DNA from: Anisakis pegreffii
Taxonomy: Eukaryota; Nematoda; Chromadorea; Rhabditida; Anisakidae
Direction: 5' to 3'
DNA: 64,000 nucleotides
NCBI GenBank assembly: GCA_035041965.1
Contig: JAPYMA010000695.1
Coordinates: forward strand, 1-64,000
Shown: positions 37,060 through 51,797 of the stretch, one piece after another
Position numbering within the stretch: the stretch's first letter is position 1
Layout of the letters: each line of letters begins with the position of its first letter
The notes under the pieces: model-generated
The model's input: the letters and a program-made list of their open reading frames with translations, nothing else
Databases searched by the model: none
Told to the model about the DNA's origin: nothing
Position numbers and translations under genes: made by a program

Positions 37060-40000
37060 CTAACCGTATCTATTTACGACCGACGAATACAAAAACATCG
37101 GAATATCAAAGAATGAAATAACGTTCTATGCACACCCATGCATGCATCTTATGCATGAGCATAAACACGGACAGCCCTTCGCAAAAGAATGCTAAGCCGA
37201 GACTGTACTGTACGTTGTGATGATGACAGCACGTATGCTTTCATGCTATCAATTATACAATTTCACAATATTATCACATACAAACGCCAATCGAACTAAA
37301 GTGACAATATCATACAGAGTATAGCAGATGTGTAGAATCATGCTTTATTTATTCAGTTCCACAACGATTAATACCTTCGTGAATTTGTTTGTGAACTGAT
37401 TCATGATAACACCTGCGATAACTCTAAAGTGTTTTAATTGTTAAACGGATGATTGCTCGACAATGTTCAGTGAATCAAAATCATTTCTGACACAAAGAAA
37501 CACTTGTAACTGATGTGATGTGAGACTTTTTTGAAGGCGGAAACAGAATTTACTTTAGACAGCATTCAATTTGTTACGATGTTTACACACTTAATCATAC
37601 AAATGAACGGTATGTATGTAACATATGCAACACTATTTAACATCAGCTTCAGACAGCTGCTTAACCAAACAAACGATGAAATGAATCAATAAATCTTCGA
37701 AAAAATTTTTGCTCCCATCATAGATTATTTTATATCCATCTTATCAAATCAAAAATTCAGCTAGAGTCAATAATTTCCCCACGATTTCCGATCGATCGCT
37801 GTTGTTTCACGTTAATTGCCCTGTGGATACTTGAAGAATAGAAATCTAAACGATTACAACTGTATGAATGAGCAAAATGGTCAAACGGAATCGCCAGGAT
37901 TGTTGAAAAATCTGAATCGCTAAGGTGATTAAAATTTGTGAATCAGAGAACTGCTAGTATACCAAGAATGTTGAATCGTTATGTCCTCAATAGCGAGACC
38001 GTTAAAGGATCAGAATTTGAAACTATTCAACCATAAGATGATTTCTACCAAACTGTAAAGTGCTTGAATCGCTGAAGTGCTCGAAAGGATTTAAAGAATG
38101 AATGATGAAATACGATCAAAAGTGAGTTAAACTCATTTATATCACAATGCTTTATGCATGGATCGCGAAGCACGATTGAAGCGATGCATAGAAACATATA
38201 CGTATGATTCATGATGAACTTAACGCTTCACTTCTCCACAAAATGATTTATGCTATGAGACGATACGGAATTATGAATGAAGTGGGTCGAAAGCATTAGA
38301 AGAGCAATACATTGTGAATATTACTATCGTTCATCCAGACCATATTTATTATGAGCTGTATCAATTCGTTGCTCAGAAAGGAAGGAAGCTTGAAAACAGT
38401 GGGTGGCACAGGAACTATAGCAATCATTATAGTGGTGTGGGATTTACTTAAGACACAGATTAATAGTTAGTTGTAAAGGAGTTATATCTCATCCATTACT
38501 ATTATCAATAATATAGGTGTAGAACACTCATTCTTACGAAAAAAAAATCATATAAATCAACATGACGCATGCAAACGACCAATAGGTCGATCACATCAAG
38601 AATAACTATCATATGCACTCCCTCCTTACCTGTTAGAATTCATCAAATGTTGTTCTTCAAAAAAATTATTCATTTCCGTTGAGATGGAATTGAAGAAATG
38701 AAAAACCAGTTCGAAAAAAATTTCACTGGGAAATAAAAAAGTAAAAGTGAGTGCAACAAATGCAAAAATACTGCAATTCAGATACCAATGGGAGCTTTGT
38801 TTCAAAGAGATGAAATCGAAAAAAGACTTATTTCAAGCTTTTAGGGAGTTTAAGCAGGAGAAATAAACTGCAAATGCAGAAAAAAAGTTCGATTCATTTC
38901 GTACGATAAGCGAACGACTTCATGCTTTCTGTATCAATCATTCACAAGTCGTCTAGCTGTTAGTGTCAATGTTATTTGCATCGTTATCACTCCATTAGAT
39001 TGTATGATGTGACAGGCTTGCTACACCTCGCCACAAAAATAATTTCAAACAAAAATGATTCACAAATTAATTCATTCGTCCAGTGACATCAATGAGCATC
39101 ACTAATCCTAATCATTAAGCTGACTCATCATCGAAAATGGAATTTCTGTCCCAATTTCATTGGTAAGTCAGAAACCAATTCAATCAAATGCGTCCTTTCC
39201 GCGAATTCGTCTTTTCCGTAAAAAATTCCACCCAAATGCGGTTGACTAAAACATGACGAATCGTTGAAATACACGAATAGTTGACGTGATCCAATGGAAA
39301 CATATTGTGATGTTTGTTGTAGTTCTTAAGATGCAATACGACATCAACAATACAACACATTGCGACAATACAACTGTGTTTGTAAAAGAAATTAACAATC
39401 GAAACATCTTACAAGTGAAACCACAACTTTGTTCAAGAGACGGTTCTGACTCATAATAATACTGAATTAATGAGAACAAGAGGTAGAAGGAATGAGGAAC
39501 AATCTTACGATGCGACCAATACTCGTTCTAGGAGCGAGTTAAGCGAGGAAATGAATGAGCAAATGAATGAACAATCATGATGAGGGAGGAGTGACGACGG
39601 CTGAGGGACATCCATCCGCATCGCAGAGACGTGTATATATTCCAGTCAGTGGTTACACACAAATTGATCTGATTGATCAATGTGTTTGATCGATTTGATT
39701 TCATATAAATGCATTGTTGCTCAACTGCTCACGTTTACTGTTTAAGTGCAAAGCGCTTGAAGATTGCTAAGAGATGTTGCACCAATACCACAGCACCACT
39801 GTGACATCTATCGTCATATTACCAGAATAAGAAATTCTCAATTGCAGGTGGTGCTTATCCGTCATCTATTTATCCGTCCATTCAATGAAGCATGCAATCC
39901 TCGTATATATATCCCCATATATCTTCTATACACTCTTTATAAGCTGATTGTTGGTTGTACGAATGACCCTCGTAAATCCTCGCAAATCCAATAATATCCC

Positions 40001-40851
40001 CCCAAAATCCGTAAATCCTCAATCAATCTCAATCTCAGTCAGCTTTGTCATTGAATTAATTCAATTTAATCCCACTTTACAACTCCCTCCATGGACAATG
40101 AATCATAGATTCTTGCTTACACTAATTTGAAAATTCAGTCAAATAATTGAACAAGTACCCCGAATAGTATTATGCCTCGAACAGTTTAACCTCAAGTAAA
40201 CGAAGCACGACTGCACAAGGCGAGTGACAATCGCTCGTTCGTGTGTTTGATTATATCATGCAGCATGATCAGTTTTATAACGTCTAATAAAATGGAAATG
40301 AAACGCGCAGATGTTACACGTAATTACTCAACAACGCAATTCATTCGAATACGACACAAAAGTACGTGCAAGATAAACATAAACATGTAATATAATGGAT
40401 ATTTGCATATTTGCTATCATCAAAACAATAAATTTATCTTATATCTCACACTCATCGTTCAGCTTAACAAATACAAATCGGCTTGATCGCATTCTCATGA
40501 TGCACCACGCCACAATTTCATCTCTTCTAGGGATCAAGTGCTTCAATTTCAGTTCTGCAAAATGCGATCATCTCAAGTCACTTATTTTGCAATCTGTTTC
40601 CTAGAAGCTGTCTGGTTAAATTCTATTATCGGTAGATTATGCAGTTTAAGCTATTAGATTATATTCTTGAAATTGATCAGTCTTCTTTAAGCAATAACGT
40701 GCAAAACAATTATGGAGTTCCACAAGGTTACTAGTGAGATTCTAACCAAAAGAAAGATATAGATCCTCCTTGCACACATTCACCTACTCATGCATGTAAA
40801 TATGCCCATTTTAATCACCATATTCTATCCATCTCTTCCCAGAAACTCTTC

Positions 40852-40897
40852 TAAGAGAGTCTTTCAGAGAGACTTAGGTCTCTCTGAAAGACTCTTA
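40852..40897. repeat. long inverted repeat / hairpin
   Basis: The left arm at 40852-40873 and the right arm at 40878-40897 pair over about 20 bases with a two-base bulge and a four-base loop (TTAG). The core arm is TCTTTCAGAGAGAC against GTCTCTCTGAAAGA. No coding context. Confidence 0.75.
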
Positions 40898-43800
40898 CAC
40901 CTTCAGGGCTTTCAGGCATCGAGCTAATCTTTTTCTCTACGCATGAATGATAAAATCGAGAGGCAAAAGTCAAATTCCAACACTAAATCCCTTTAAATAC
41001 ACCCATTAATTCATTTGTTCACTCAATCAACCATATTCAATATCACATTTTGTCACTTAATTGTTATCCGTCCATCTTCAGTTCAATCCATCCCATTCCA
41101 TAAAAGACCCATAAAAGTAATCACCTTATAAACACATACGCATTTAAACATACACAAATCATCACCACAAATCAACCAATAAACGATCTTACATAATACC
41201 AAATTTGGAATCGCTCAAGCATAAAGTGTAGATACTACTTCACTACCCATTTCAGTGTGCTGCATTAAATTATAACAAATAATAACAATACAAATACATC
41301 CAACACTATATTCATCACATTAAATATCAAACAACCTATTGTCATGTTATAATAATCTTTGAAGTCTCCACACATTATCATCTGTTTTAATCTCTAATCT
41401 CATGCAAAACTCACTCACAAATCTGATTGTACATGCAAAAGCAATATAATTGCTTTTACACAATACCACACTATTGAAAAGGGAGCGCTCCTATAGGACG
41501 AATACATACGGCTGGAGATGAAGCAACCTCATCGGTACATTATACAAACAGATACGATTCGAGCCGACCAAAATTTTAAAAAAAACTATCAAAAATACGC
41601 ACTTTTTGGAATAGAATCGTATTGTATCCACATATATGCTTCACCTTGAATTATACGTATTTGATAATACATCGAAATTGCTTCGGCAATATGCACACAT
41701 CTGCACGCATTTTACATGATGAATTGCTGAGAATGTCATTTTGGTACAGAGATGAATCTTGGGAATATATGTACTTATGATACAATAATAATACCAAAAA
41801 ATCACTTATTTACATATGTAAATTCGTATTTCTCTAAATAATCTTCACCTCATCTGCACACAAACGATACGGTGCCGTACTTAACTATAAACAATTTTTT
41901 TATCCAAACGAATTCCTACTGAATTTTTTGCTTAAGCGCTTCTTGTATGACAAATAGCTGAAGCAATGGAGGAATTGAGACATTTTACTGTGTTAGGTCA
42001 TAATGAGTTCTTATCCACCCTCATTCATACATCTTTCAAGAAAAGAATTTTCTCATCGAACTTTTTATCGAACAGGCAGGCAGGCAGGCAGCTTATCCTT
42101 ATTCTCCGCCACAATCTTGAGTTAATAAATTCCACCAAATTCGTTTATTTCTCGCAGTCAGTTATTTCCACTTACATTACTGCAAATTTAACATTCTATT
42201 CCCAATGGAGACTGTTATTGACTGAAAAAATAATTGTTTTCTGAAGAAATTTTGGATAATGTTCATTGAAAACTAAAAATTCTCAGTAAATTCGTAAACA
42301 TTTCCGGTTCATTTTCAATGACTAATATGGGGAAATTATTATGCAAGCGATCGGAACAGAATCATCGCGCGAATTGTGCCACCAAAAAAAGCAGAATTTG
42401 TCGAATGAACATGAATAGATCAACAGCCTCTCCCTCTCTGATTAATAATTAATGATGGCATCATCTCAGTCTGAATCACATTTCGGAAGTGATTACTAAT
42501 AATAATAATGTCATAAGGAATTGGATGGATGTATTTCTGCAGATTCCTCGTAAAAAAACTAAACTGACCAGAAATCCATGTCAGTCATGCGTCATGTCCG
42601 CTTGTTCGTGTTATTTGGCAACAATCATACCAAAAAAAACAAATACAAGCAGGAAACATTACACTTAGCAGTCATTACAGAATGACTGATGATATAGGAA
42701 GCGATTAATATATAATGAAGAAAATACACATTTCGGCAATATTCGATTGATATTGAATGAAAGACATACGGATATCAAAATGATATTAAACCACAACAAA
42801 TGAGGTTTTTGAGGACATATTATTAAGGAGTCAAATGATCATCGAATCTTATGACTAACGATCAGGTGAATAATTAAAGGGAAGAAGAGAAATTGATGAG
42901 AACGATCGTTATGTCGTTTGCCCTTTGACCTGTTGTTGTTGATACGTTTGGTTGGGGCTGATTGTATCGATCGCATGATACGAGTGCATTTCCTTGTTAT
43001 TATTATTATTATCATGAGCATTGTTATTCTTATAATTGTCATCATTATTATTGCATGCATATGCATGATTAAGATGTTTTTCTGGTGCACCTCATTGACA
43101 CTTCATGCAATTTTGCCTATCGCAGCACTGATCTATCTATAATATTGATCTACCCCTGCTTATGTCATCCTATCTGATGAACTGATCAATTTTTTAAGTG
43201 AACTGTTGTAAATCATATCTTGAGATATTGTAAATCACAAAAAATATGGGGTGTGTTTGTGCAATATTTTGTAACGCAGCACTGATATCTATAAAATATT
43301 TATATTCTCGAAATAGATCACGACTGGAGATATATTTGTGTGAAAAATGAATTGGAGATGCGAATTTGACTAAGAAAACAACAGAAGAAGAGCAAATCAA
43401 TAAGAGATTTAAAAAATAACCATAAGAAGACAATTTCTCAATCACCTACCAGAAAGACTAGAAGAAGGATAACTTGAATAATATGGACAAGAACTTTCAA
43501 GGCTCTTGGTTCTCATGAAATACGAACGCAAAAAAAGCTAAAAATGAACGTTCTCTAAGAAATAATCTCAAAAAAAGTTTATAATTCTCTCATAACTACA
43601 AACGAAAAACAACTCCAAATTCTTTCGGTAATACGATAAACTTCACTCCCTCAGCCCGCTATGTACATTCGAACAAATCCAATCAAAAGAGTTTGAACTC
43701 AGTTCAATTTGCTGTTTTCAATCAGTCATTTTTTTCGCACTCCAATTCGATATTCACGATCAATGTCTCCCGCTGAGTCACACATCCTCTTTTCATTGTG

Positions 43801-46800
43801 AATTCATCGGAACATGAAAAGATGAAAGTAGAAACTGCGACGAACATAAATTCTAATTACAAGGAGTGCAACTCAAGAACGTGCCCATCCCGTAGAAAAA
43901 CGATTAGAATTTCGGTAGAAATCCGTTAAAAACTTGAAATTCCTTACAAAAAGCTCTGAAGTTCCTTCAACCGGTTGAACATCTGCATTTATCTAGCAGT
44001 TTCATGAATACTTATCACGAACAAACGTGATGATCACTGATCGATAAATCAACTGAATAAAAATGCTGCACATCCACCAACGATTACGCGTTAGTGTTAG
44101 ATATCAATTACTACAATAACTATAGTATAACGTAACATAAATTATATTAAAAGATACCATTAACTGCTCATTTCATGATACAATCCATCAAGTGCCAAAC
44201 ACAAATAAATGGAATAACATTAATCCAAAATTATTGTGCAACGTATCAATTTCATCTCGTTTATTAAATTGCTATTCGTCATCACAATATTTTCTAACTG
44301 ATAAAACGAATCCTATCTGTCGTTTACACGAAATTCTCATACACAGTAAATATGATAAGACGAAAGCAAACCTATGTTTACTTTTCCGTACCTCATCTGC
44401 ATGATAAACACTTCCACTCAATTTACATGTCAACAAAAACAACTTCCCCAACACACCTCTATCAATTCATTTAAACTGATAAACTGATCACTGATACAAC
44501 AGATTATCACTCATCTTACCTCAACCCGAATCAATTACACTCCCATTTCAAGCACATCCCATCTACAACTTCAATGAACGCCTGAATAAGATCTCGATTA
44601 TTCTCATCATCAAGAAGAGACGAAATCGGAAGAAACAGGAAAGGAAGTGATGACCTTGTAAATCATGTATTCGTTGACGCTTCGTGCTTCTTGATGTGAT
44701 GAAATCGACATGTTAAAGTAATAAAAAGGCATAAATAACTATGAAAATCTATTGACTTATACCAATGTATCACGCAATCGGCTCGATGTGAACACACATA
44801 ACGTAATGCATGAATTAATAATTGATTATGTTCATGTCTGTGATACACTACTGATTGATGCAGTGCATCGGTTAAATTGGGAAATTTTAAAATTTGCAAA
44901 TATGCCATAATAGTCATTTGGTGTGTTCTATCGGACTGACCGTTGAAACTCCTTTCTTGGGATTTGTTTCGAAAGTGCGCGCGTGCGATTAATCACTAAT
45001 CGAAAATAGCGAATTTAAGCCGGCAACATGATAGATAAGCAGTTGCATCAACTCAAATAATCATAATAATTACAATAAAAATAATGTCTTTGTGGTGTAT
45101 GGCCGACACTGAAACAAGAAGAGCAGAATGAATGAATAAATTAAGAAAGTGTCACTCACTCATTCAAGCGTAGCACTCGCTTCGTTTTTGATATCAGAAT
45201 GATTCTCAAGAGAATTGATTTCTCAAGAAAGCTAAACAGCGGATATATCAAACAAAAGCTGTTTTCCTTCTTTCATTCATTTCAATGCATCCATCTGAAC
45301 GTATCTATTAAACGTCACTCACATCACACATATGTTACTTTTATTACCATTATTATGGTGATTCATACAAAACATGGACGAATAAATCCTAAAAACATCT
45401 CAGTGATCGGCTGTTGAATGTCATTAACAGTGCATCCTTCATATCCCCATATCCGACTCAAACACTCGCCTGGAAACTGAAAACTGGACCTTACGAAGTT
45501 TCAGAAGTATCTGAAACATCTCAGCGAACATCAACATTTGGAAATTTCGACACCTCGTTTGATTTAATTGATCAGAAGCGATCGAATTACATAAAAGGCG
45601 ATGATCCTTATTATTCCTTAGATGTGCTCTTCTATACAAATGCAAAATGCTTGTGACATATTGCACAGAGAACAGTTGTGGATGGATATTTTCTAATTGA
45701 ATGATTCTCAACCAGAAATAATTTATGCATCTCCTATTATACATCTCCCATTCAACCTCTGCAATTACCACTAATAAATGAACAAATATTGTTCACACAA
45801 TCATCAGATTTGTTCACGCATATGGTCAAATCGTTGAAATATGACGACGATCTGCTCACTAAAAGCATCGAAAAGATGACAAATGAATCAAAGAAATCAA
45901 ATCAATTCCATCTATCTATTAATCATGCCCTAAATGTCTTCCGCCTATATCCTCACCCTCCCATTCGTCCTTACCCTTATTCTAATCAAATCATCAATTT
46001 TAGGCCCATTTGAAACCACTTTCTTTTTTATTAGTGGTTCAATAGAAGATGCATAAGGAATTCGAATTTCATATATCCACCCATAAAGTGAACAATCGGA
46101 GAAACGTAAGGTGAAGAAAGGAAGTATTTCAAGTTTCAAAATCTATCGAATTTTATCGTGAGATCAAAGTAAATTAAGCACTTTAACGCAGTCACAGCTA
46201 ATTCTATGAGAAATGAGACCATACATATTCTTAGATCCATTCTAAGAGTGTATATCAAAATCCTTTAAACAAGCAAAAAAATTTGAAGCGCAAGACGACA
46301 AATAAGGATCTAAAGGAAGTCAACTTTGCGTCGTGTAGATACCTTATCCGCATAGATCAAACAATACGATTCAGTGGCTGTGTTAAATGAAATTCTGGCT
46401 AAAAGAGAGCAGTAGTGAAAATAGCAATAATTTGAGTAAACGCATCTATAAATTTGGCTGCTTTTTGGTTGAGTTGGTTAGCTGAGAGGACAACATTTCG
46501 TATTATATCAGAATATAATGCCTTCATTGTTAGATAATGCCAGCACAATCAATACTAACAAGATAATCTATTATCTTACGCAAAGCTGATTTCACTATAA
46601 GCTGGTTGTAAATAGTCGATGTGTCACTGCATTACCGAATCATTCATTCATTTTTGCATTTATTTCTTGCTCTTGGACTTTCTGACATGCAAATCCCGCT
46701 CACTTTTCGTACAGCAATAGCACAACGACCAAAACATCCCTAGCAGCAAGTGTTTGCACAAACAACAAAGTACATTTAATCATTAGTTTACTGATGATCA

Positions 46801-47288
46801 GAAACTTTTAACAATTTATTTCACTGAATAAAAATTTCCAAAAATTCTGAAACATCAACAAAAAAAAAAACGACAAAGAACCAATAAAAATGATGGATTA
46901 ATCGCTAGAAATCACTGATATACGATCGAAAATTAATGAAGATCAGCTATCGTTACCTTTAAGAATATAAAATTTACGAGGGTGTGCCATAGCAAAGCGA
47001 GATGATCAGATAAACGCTAGTAATCTGAGGTGATAATCAACGGATTAACTGCCAGCCAAGTGACTAACTAACGTACTCGCGATCAATACTCCATTGATCG
47101 CACAACGATCCATCCAGACTTTCAACAGCTATCCTCACTAGCGCTCTCTGATCGGATGCACACCATCAAGTCTCCACCATTCATCATCTAATCCACTGAT
47201 CTGATCAAAGTCCCATTACCATCATCGTAACTCTATTACACAACTCATTTTCCGATCTAGCATTACATCTATATAACTTACATACGCA

Positions 47289-47316
47289 ACAACAACAATA
47301 ACAACAACAACAACGC
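47289..47316 (+). repeat. (AAC)n microsatellite
   Basis: A run of CAA/AAC triplets interrupted once by AAT, in intergenic DNA. Confidence 0.8.
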
Positions 47317-48009
47317 ATCAGAAAACCCCATCTTGAAGTTTTAACCTATAGGGTTTTTACTTGAACATAAAACTGGTTTCGAACTCATTTTGGTAACAGC
47401 CACATTATTTCATAAACTTATTTATCACAAAGCCAATATCCGAACCAAATTACATGACGAGCGAGTACGTTTAGCTTGTAACTTAATTCAAAACGAGCAC
47501 ATTAGAATTTTCAATGTAAAGCTAGCGCTCGCATTACATTTTCGATCGCAAGAACACCTTACATAAAGGAAAAAGGATTCCACATAAAATTGTTCCTTCA
47601 GGAAGACGACTGCGTATAACCACAAAACCAAAGCTCACATCAAATATTTTTATACTGAACTATAACTAACTTAATACTAACTTTTAAGTTGTCCCATCGA
47701 AAACACTTCAAATCGCATAATCACAACATATCCCCACTCAACGCCATGCAGCCTAAACAATTGCAGCAGCGATTCTCAACCTTCTTTTGCCCATACCCCT
47801 CAAAAATTTTAAAATTTCCTCGCACTTCTCTCAACAATAGTTTATTAAAGAACAATAATGAACGCGATCGAGAGGGTTATTTAAGAATAACTTTTAATAA
47901 CATACAGAAGATGGTGCCTTCGAAAAGAAGAAATATTACAAAAAAATTAATGGCTGCCTAAACTCATAAATTTTCATCCATTCATGAAACCTCTTCAAAA
48001 ATGTACAAC

Positions 48010-48184
48010 TAAAGTCCACCTTCGCCTACTTATATGGTGAACGCCGGCCGCCCTCACCTATTCAATTGTAAAAAAAATTAAATCTCCCTGCAACACTATC
48101 TCACTGTCCTTGGAATATGTTATCTCGCACCACTGGAACATCGCACCCTCAAGGGGTGCAAGCACCCCTGGTTGAGAAGCCTGG
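48010..48184 (-). repeat. dispersed hAT-like MITE fragment, copy 2
   Basis: Reverse-oriented relative of 23764-23936. Read on the minus strand it starts CCAGGCTTCTCAACCAGGGG and runs to GGCGAAGGTGGACTTTA. The shared blocks are in the same order in both copies, with substantial divergence in the middle, so both are old. Confidence 0.6.
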
Positions 48185-48369
48185 ATTTTTCAAAAAACCA
48201 CTGTAACTCTCCCGCATTGATCTGAACTTAGTTATGATATTTACCACGTCAAGCTGAATCGTCGCGTTGTCCACATCAAGATATCCATATCAATTAATAT
48301 ATTATTAAATATCTGAAGACTTATCATCTGCAAGGCACATTCATTACATAACAACAATTGCCCCGACAC

Positions 48370-48500
48370 GAAGTTACCACATTTTTCAAACTGTCAAGTA
48401 TGAATAACCCGCATAGACCATTCAAAGCCCACATCACTTATATTCGCACCGTTCTCGACTATTGTTCTGTAATGGACTCCGTCATTGATGCAAATAACGT
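48370..48500 (+). pseudogene. relic of a non-LTR retrotransposon reverse transcriptase
   Basis: One frame reads FKAHITYIRTVLDYCSV. This resembles the conserved YK.YVRPILEY.S.VW segment near the end of the reverse-transcriptase domain of LINE elements, with the Trp lost. The frame degenerates on both sides and no endonuclease or catalytic YADD segment is seen. It is a decayed fragment, identified from a short motif only. Confidence 0.4.
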
Positions 48501-49170
48501 AAGTAGTTTTTTTTTGAAATTACTCAAAGGTCATACTATAGGAATGTTCAATTTTATTGTTGTATTACACCGTGCAGTTGTGCGGATCGTGTTAGAAACT
48601 TCAATATTGTAACATTGAAATTGAGACGTCTTCATTTTAATTTGATAATTGTCTAACAATAAGAAATGCTGCACTCATCAATTGATGTAAAAATAGAATC
48701 GTTGTTTGAATGCATGCCCAGTCGCATCATACGCACTCTCGGAAATCAATCGAATCCGACTGCTAAAATGCTTATCATCAAGTAGATAAAATTTGAGCTT
48801 ATAAAAAAGTTTGAAACCTGAGGGTGATTAATCTATAAAATGCATTACAAATATTAGACGCTCAATTCTGGAACCAACGCTCTCCTCGGTTTTTCTCTGA
48901 AGCATGACGGTTTCTTCATGCCAATGGATTCCTCACGTTCTGGCGGTTCAAAAATTAATTTGTTGTCGAACAAAATGTCGAAATTTGCAATTCTCAGCAT
49001 CTTTTCATTTCGGCTGGACTCAACTTCAATAAGATGCAGGCAAACCACCACACAGAAATGTTCATTTCTCAGAGGGACTTAGATCTTGGGCGAAATTCAC
49101 TTTTTTTAAAGAATTTAGCCTAAATATATGGGTTATGGATGCACCTACGGCCTCTCCCTACTCACTACAG

Positions 49171-49215
49171 CAGTGGTTCTCAACCTTTTTGCTCCGTGGA
49201 CCCTCACAAAATTTT
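49171..49215 (+). repeat. hAT-like terminal inverted repeat end
   Basis: CAGTGGTTCTCAACCTTTTT followed by GCTCCGTGGACCC is a classic end sequence of non-autonomous hAT transposons. The matching opposite end and the target-site duplication were not located, so it may be truncated. Confidence 0.5.
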
Positions 49216-51797
49216 AAGATCAATTCAAATCCGAACTGAATCTGGAACGGATATTCATCGCTTTCGGATGAACTATTTTCTCAAAATATTGATGAAAGTA
49301 TTCATGTGGATATTATATTATATGAGTTTTGATATCAAATGCGCAACAAAAGTTCATCGAAATGTAGTTTGAACATAATATTTTCAGTCCAGCCTTGTTA
49401 TCCAATTCAGCGGTACCGTGTTGTTACTTTGGAATTGACTGTCTAAGCATATCAATCTCCACTTGAAAAGTATGGAGACTCCTGATGAATAATCCATGTT
49501 CCTTGTGATACAGCCTGATCTTTTAATGCTCTAATCATATTGGTGAATATTGATTCATAGCATTTGTTAATCATATTGGTGAATGAACTTTTGAAATTCG
49601 GCTCTTTCTCTGGTACTATCAATTTATCATACGCATTGTTGATCTAGGAGAATTTGCTGTATTCCAATGGTTACCCATTTTGGTTAATTTGGAGGTGTCA
49701 AGAGGAATGGGGGGGAGGGGTCGGGAAATTGATATTTCGTACAGTTGCTATGTTATGATAGAACAACAATGTGATGGTGTTTTCTGCCTCGGGTATGTAA
49801 ATGCGGTTAGTTGATGGCAACACTTTTCACTCTTTCATTTTCTGATTATCATTACCTCGTCCAGGCCTAACTGGGTTTTCATTTGTTCTAACACGGTTTT
49901 CATTCTTTTCCTTGCTGTTACAATCGCTCTCATAGCTTTTGTCACCAAAAATGTTTTCTTTTGCTAATTTCTCATTCATTTTACTCAACAATTAAAGTCA
50001 AATTCTCATTCTATCAGACACACTCTATAATTGTTCATTTGACTGTTGAACGTTGTTGAGCAGTTCAATTCGACTGCTATATTGTTGATTTCGGCTGTCA
50101 ACACTCGTCAACGCATTCAGGAAATAGTATATGCTACAGAATAAGAATTTGATTCAAACTGTGAATTGAAATGAGACGAAGTGAATGAGAAAAACTCATC
50201 AATAGAACGATATTCGCATGCAATAGCTATGAGAGTGAATACAACACGTCTGAAAAGAATGAGAATTCATCTGCATCAGTTTGAAGTGCATGCGGGTGTC
50301 ATAGACAATAGCTTTTCATGCAATCATAATCGATTACAATAATGAGCAACACAACGGTCTAAGAGAAGGCCCAGCTATGTCGATTACCATCATGAACGTG
50401 ATAATAGGATTGAACGTAACGGTCATTTGAATATAACATGTGCGATTTCCATATTTAATCGGGGGGGTTACGGCGGCCTACCGGATCATCGAAAGGAGCA
50501 ATAAAGCATCCAAACGTGAGAATCACTGCTATATCCGATGGTTATGCACAGCATTGTTCCATAAGAATAGATGAGCATGCAGTTGGCCTGAAAACAGTAT
50601 CGAGATTTCTATTTTACGATTAGCATCCAGCTGTATTCAAATTTATTTCCTATCAACTTATTTCGTTTATACAATAAAATTTTCATTCACCAATCAAGTG
50701 GCTAGAGTTAAGCTCATAAAACATTTTGTTTATATTGTCTATTTGACCAATCGAAAACAGCTATGCAAACAAGTCCGATGCTATGACCGACAGATCAAGT
50801 TTAGCGATTTAGAGGACAGTCCTATCGCTTTTACGACCATTACTATTGTTACCTCTATTAGCAATGTGAGCATCATTGCTCAAACTGTTCAATGCTATTG
50901 CAAATTGTAATTAAATAGTGATTTATATCCATACTTTGATTTCTCTGAAACAGTCATAGTGAATTATGCAAGTAACAGTCATTCATGAATGATTGAGTGT
51001 GTGTTGTAAGGTGAAGAGTCAGGTATAAAGTAATATTATATCGTTTAAGGAACAGTCCGGTGTGCAGAACTAACGGCTTCTCGATAAATAGTTTCGTTCA
51101 TTTAAGTCACGTTAAGCAAACTTGCGATTATTTGGTTGTTGATTACTTAAGTAAGGGAACGATCATTTTTGGGATGCGATTATCTGTTAAGTATTTTATT
51201 TGTTTGTGTGGATTGTTTGTGAAGTGTTGAAATGATTGTGAATTGGACGATTTTCTAGCGATTCATCGTATTGACATTGGCATTGTTTTCGCATTGCTTT
51301 CGAGGAATCTGACTTGATCTAATGAATATTCAACAGATGAATGCATTCATGTGTTAATGGGAAGTAAGCAGATGATCGGTGCGCTCTTCATTAGCTTACT
51401 TATCACTGATTCCACCAACTTTTTATGTGTGCTTTTGCTTATTGTTAAGCGATTTTTTGACTGATTGCACACAAAACTTTTTACCATTTATGAATTGATC
51501 TTCCAGAATCTTTCATTAGAATCTCTTGAATTCATGTGTGTTTATTACATGAAATTTACTGACCCGTCTGGATCGATTGAATTTGTTAGACTATCCGAAT
51601 AAAGTTGGCTTTTCAATAAACTTTCAACTGTATCATTGCCGTTTCCCTATCTGTTCAGGATCTTATGTAGGTAGTATAGGTTTTTGATGGATATTAGTAT
51701 CGCCAATAGTTATGGTTTTTTTCTGAAAATCTCTTTCAATGTCATTGATTGTGATGATTCACCTGTCCGTTCCATTAAAAAAAAGGTCAGCGTTTCA

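Larger units (their letters stand above)
34939..51797. other. 17-kb gene-poor region
   Basis: Both strands were read for exons with nematode splice signals and none could be supported. The left end should hold dystroglycan upstream control DNA, the right end that of the secreted-protein gene. Named contents: hairpins at 37026 and 40852, an (AAC)n run at 47289-47316, hAT-like fragments at 48010 and 49171, and a reverse-transcriptase relic at 48370. Repeated short ATT/AAT runs lie near 42480-42520 and 42995-43050. A TATAAAT-like box near 39700 has no gene attached that I can see. Confidence 0.5.

Noticed and set aside
45414..45656. 80-codon plus-strand frame with a hydrophilic, protein-like stretch
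   Set aside because: Isolated in AT-rich DNA with no splice signals or relatives that I recognise.
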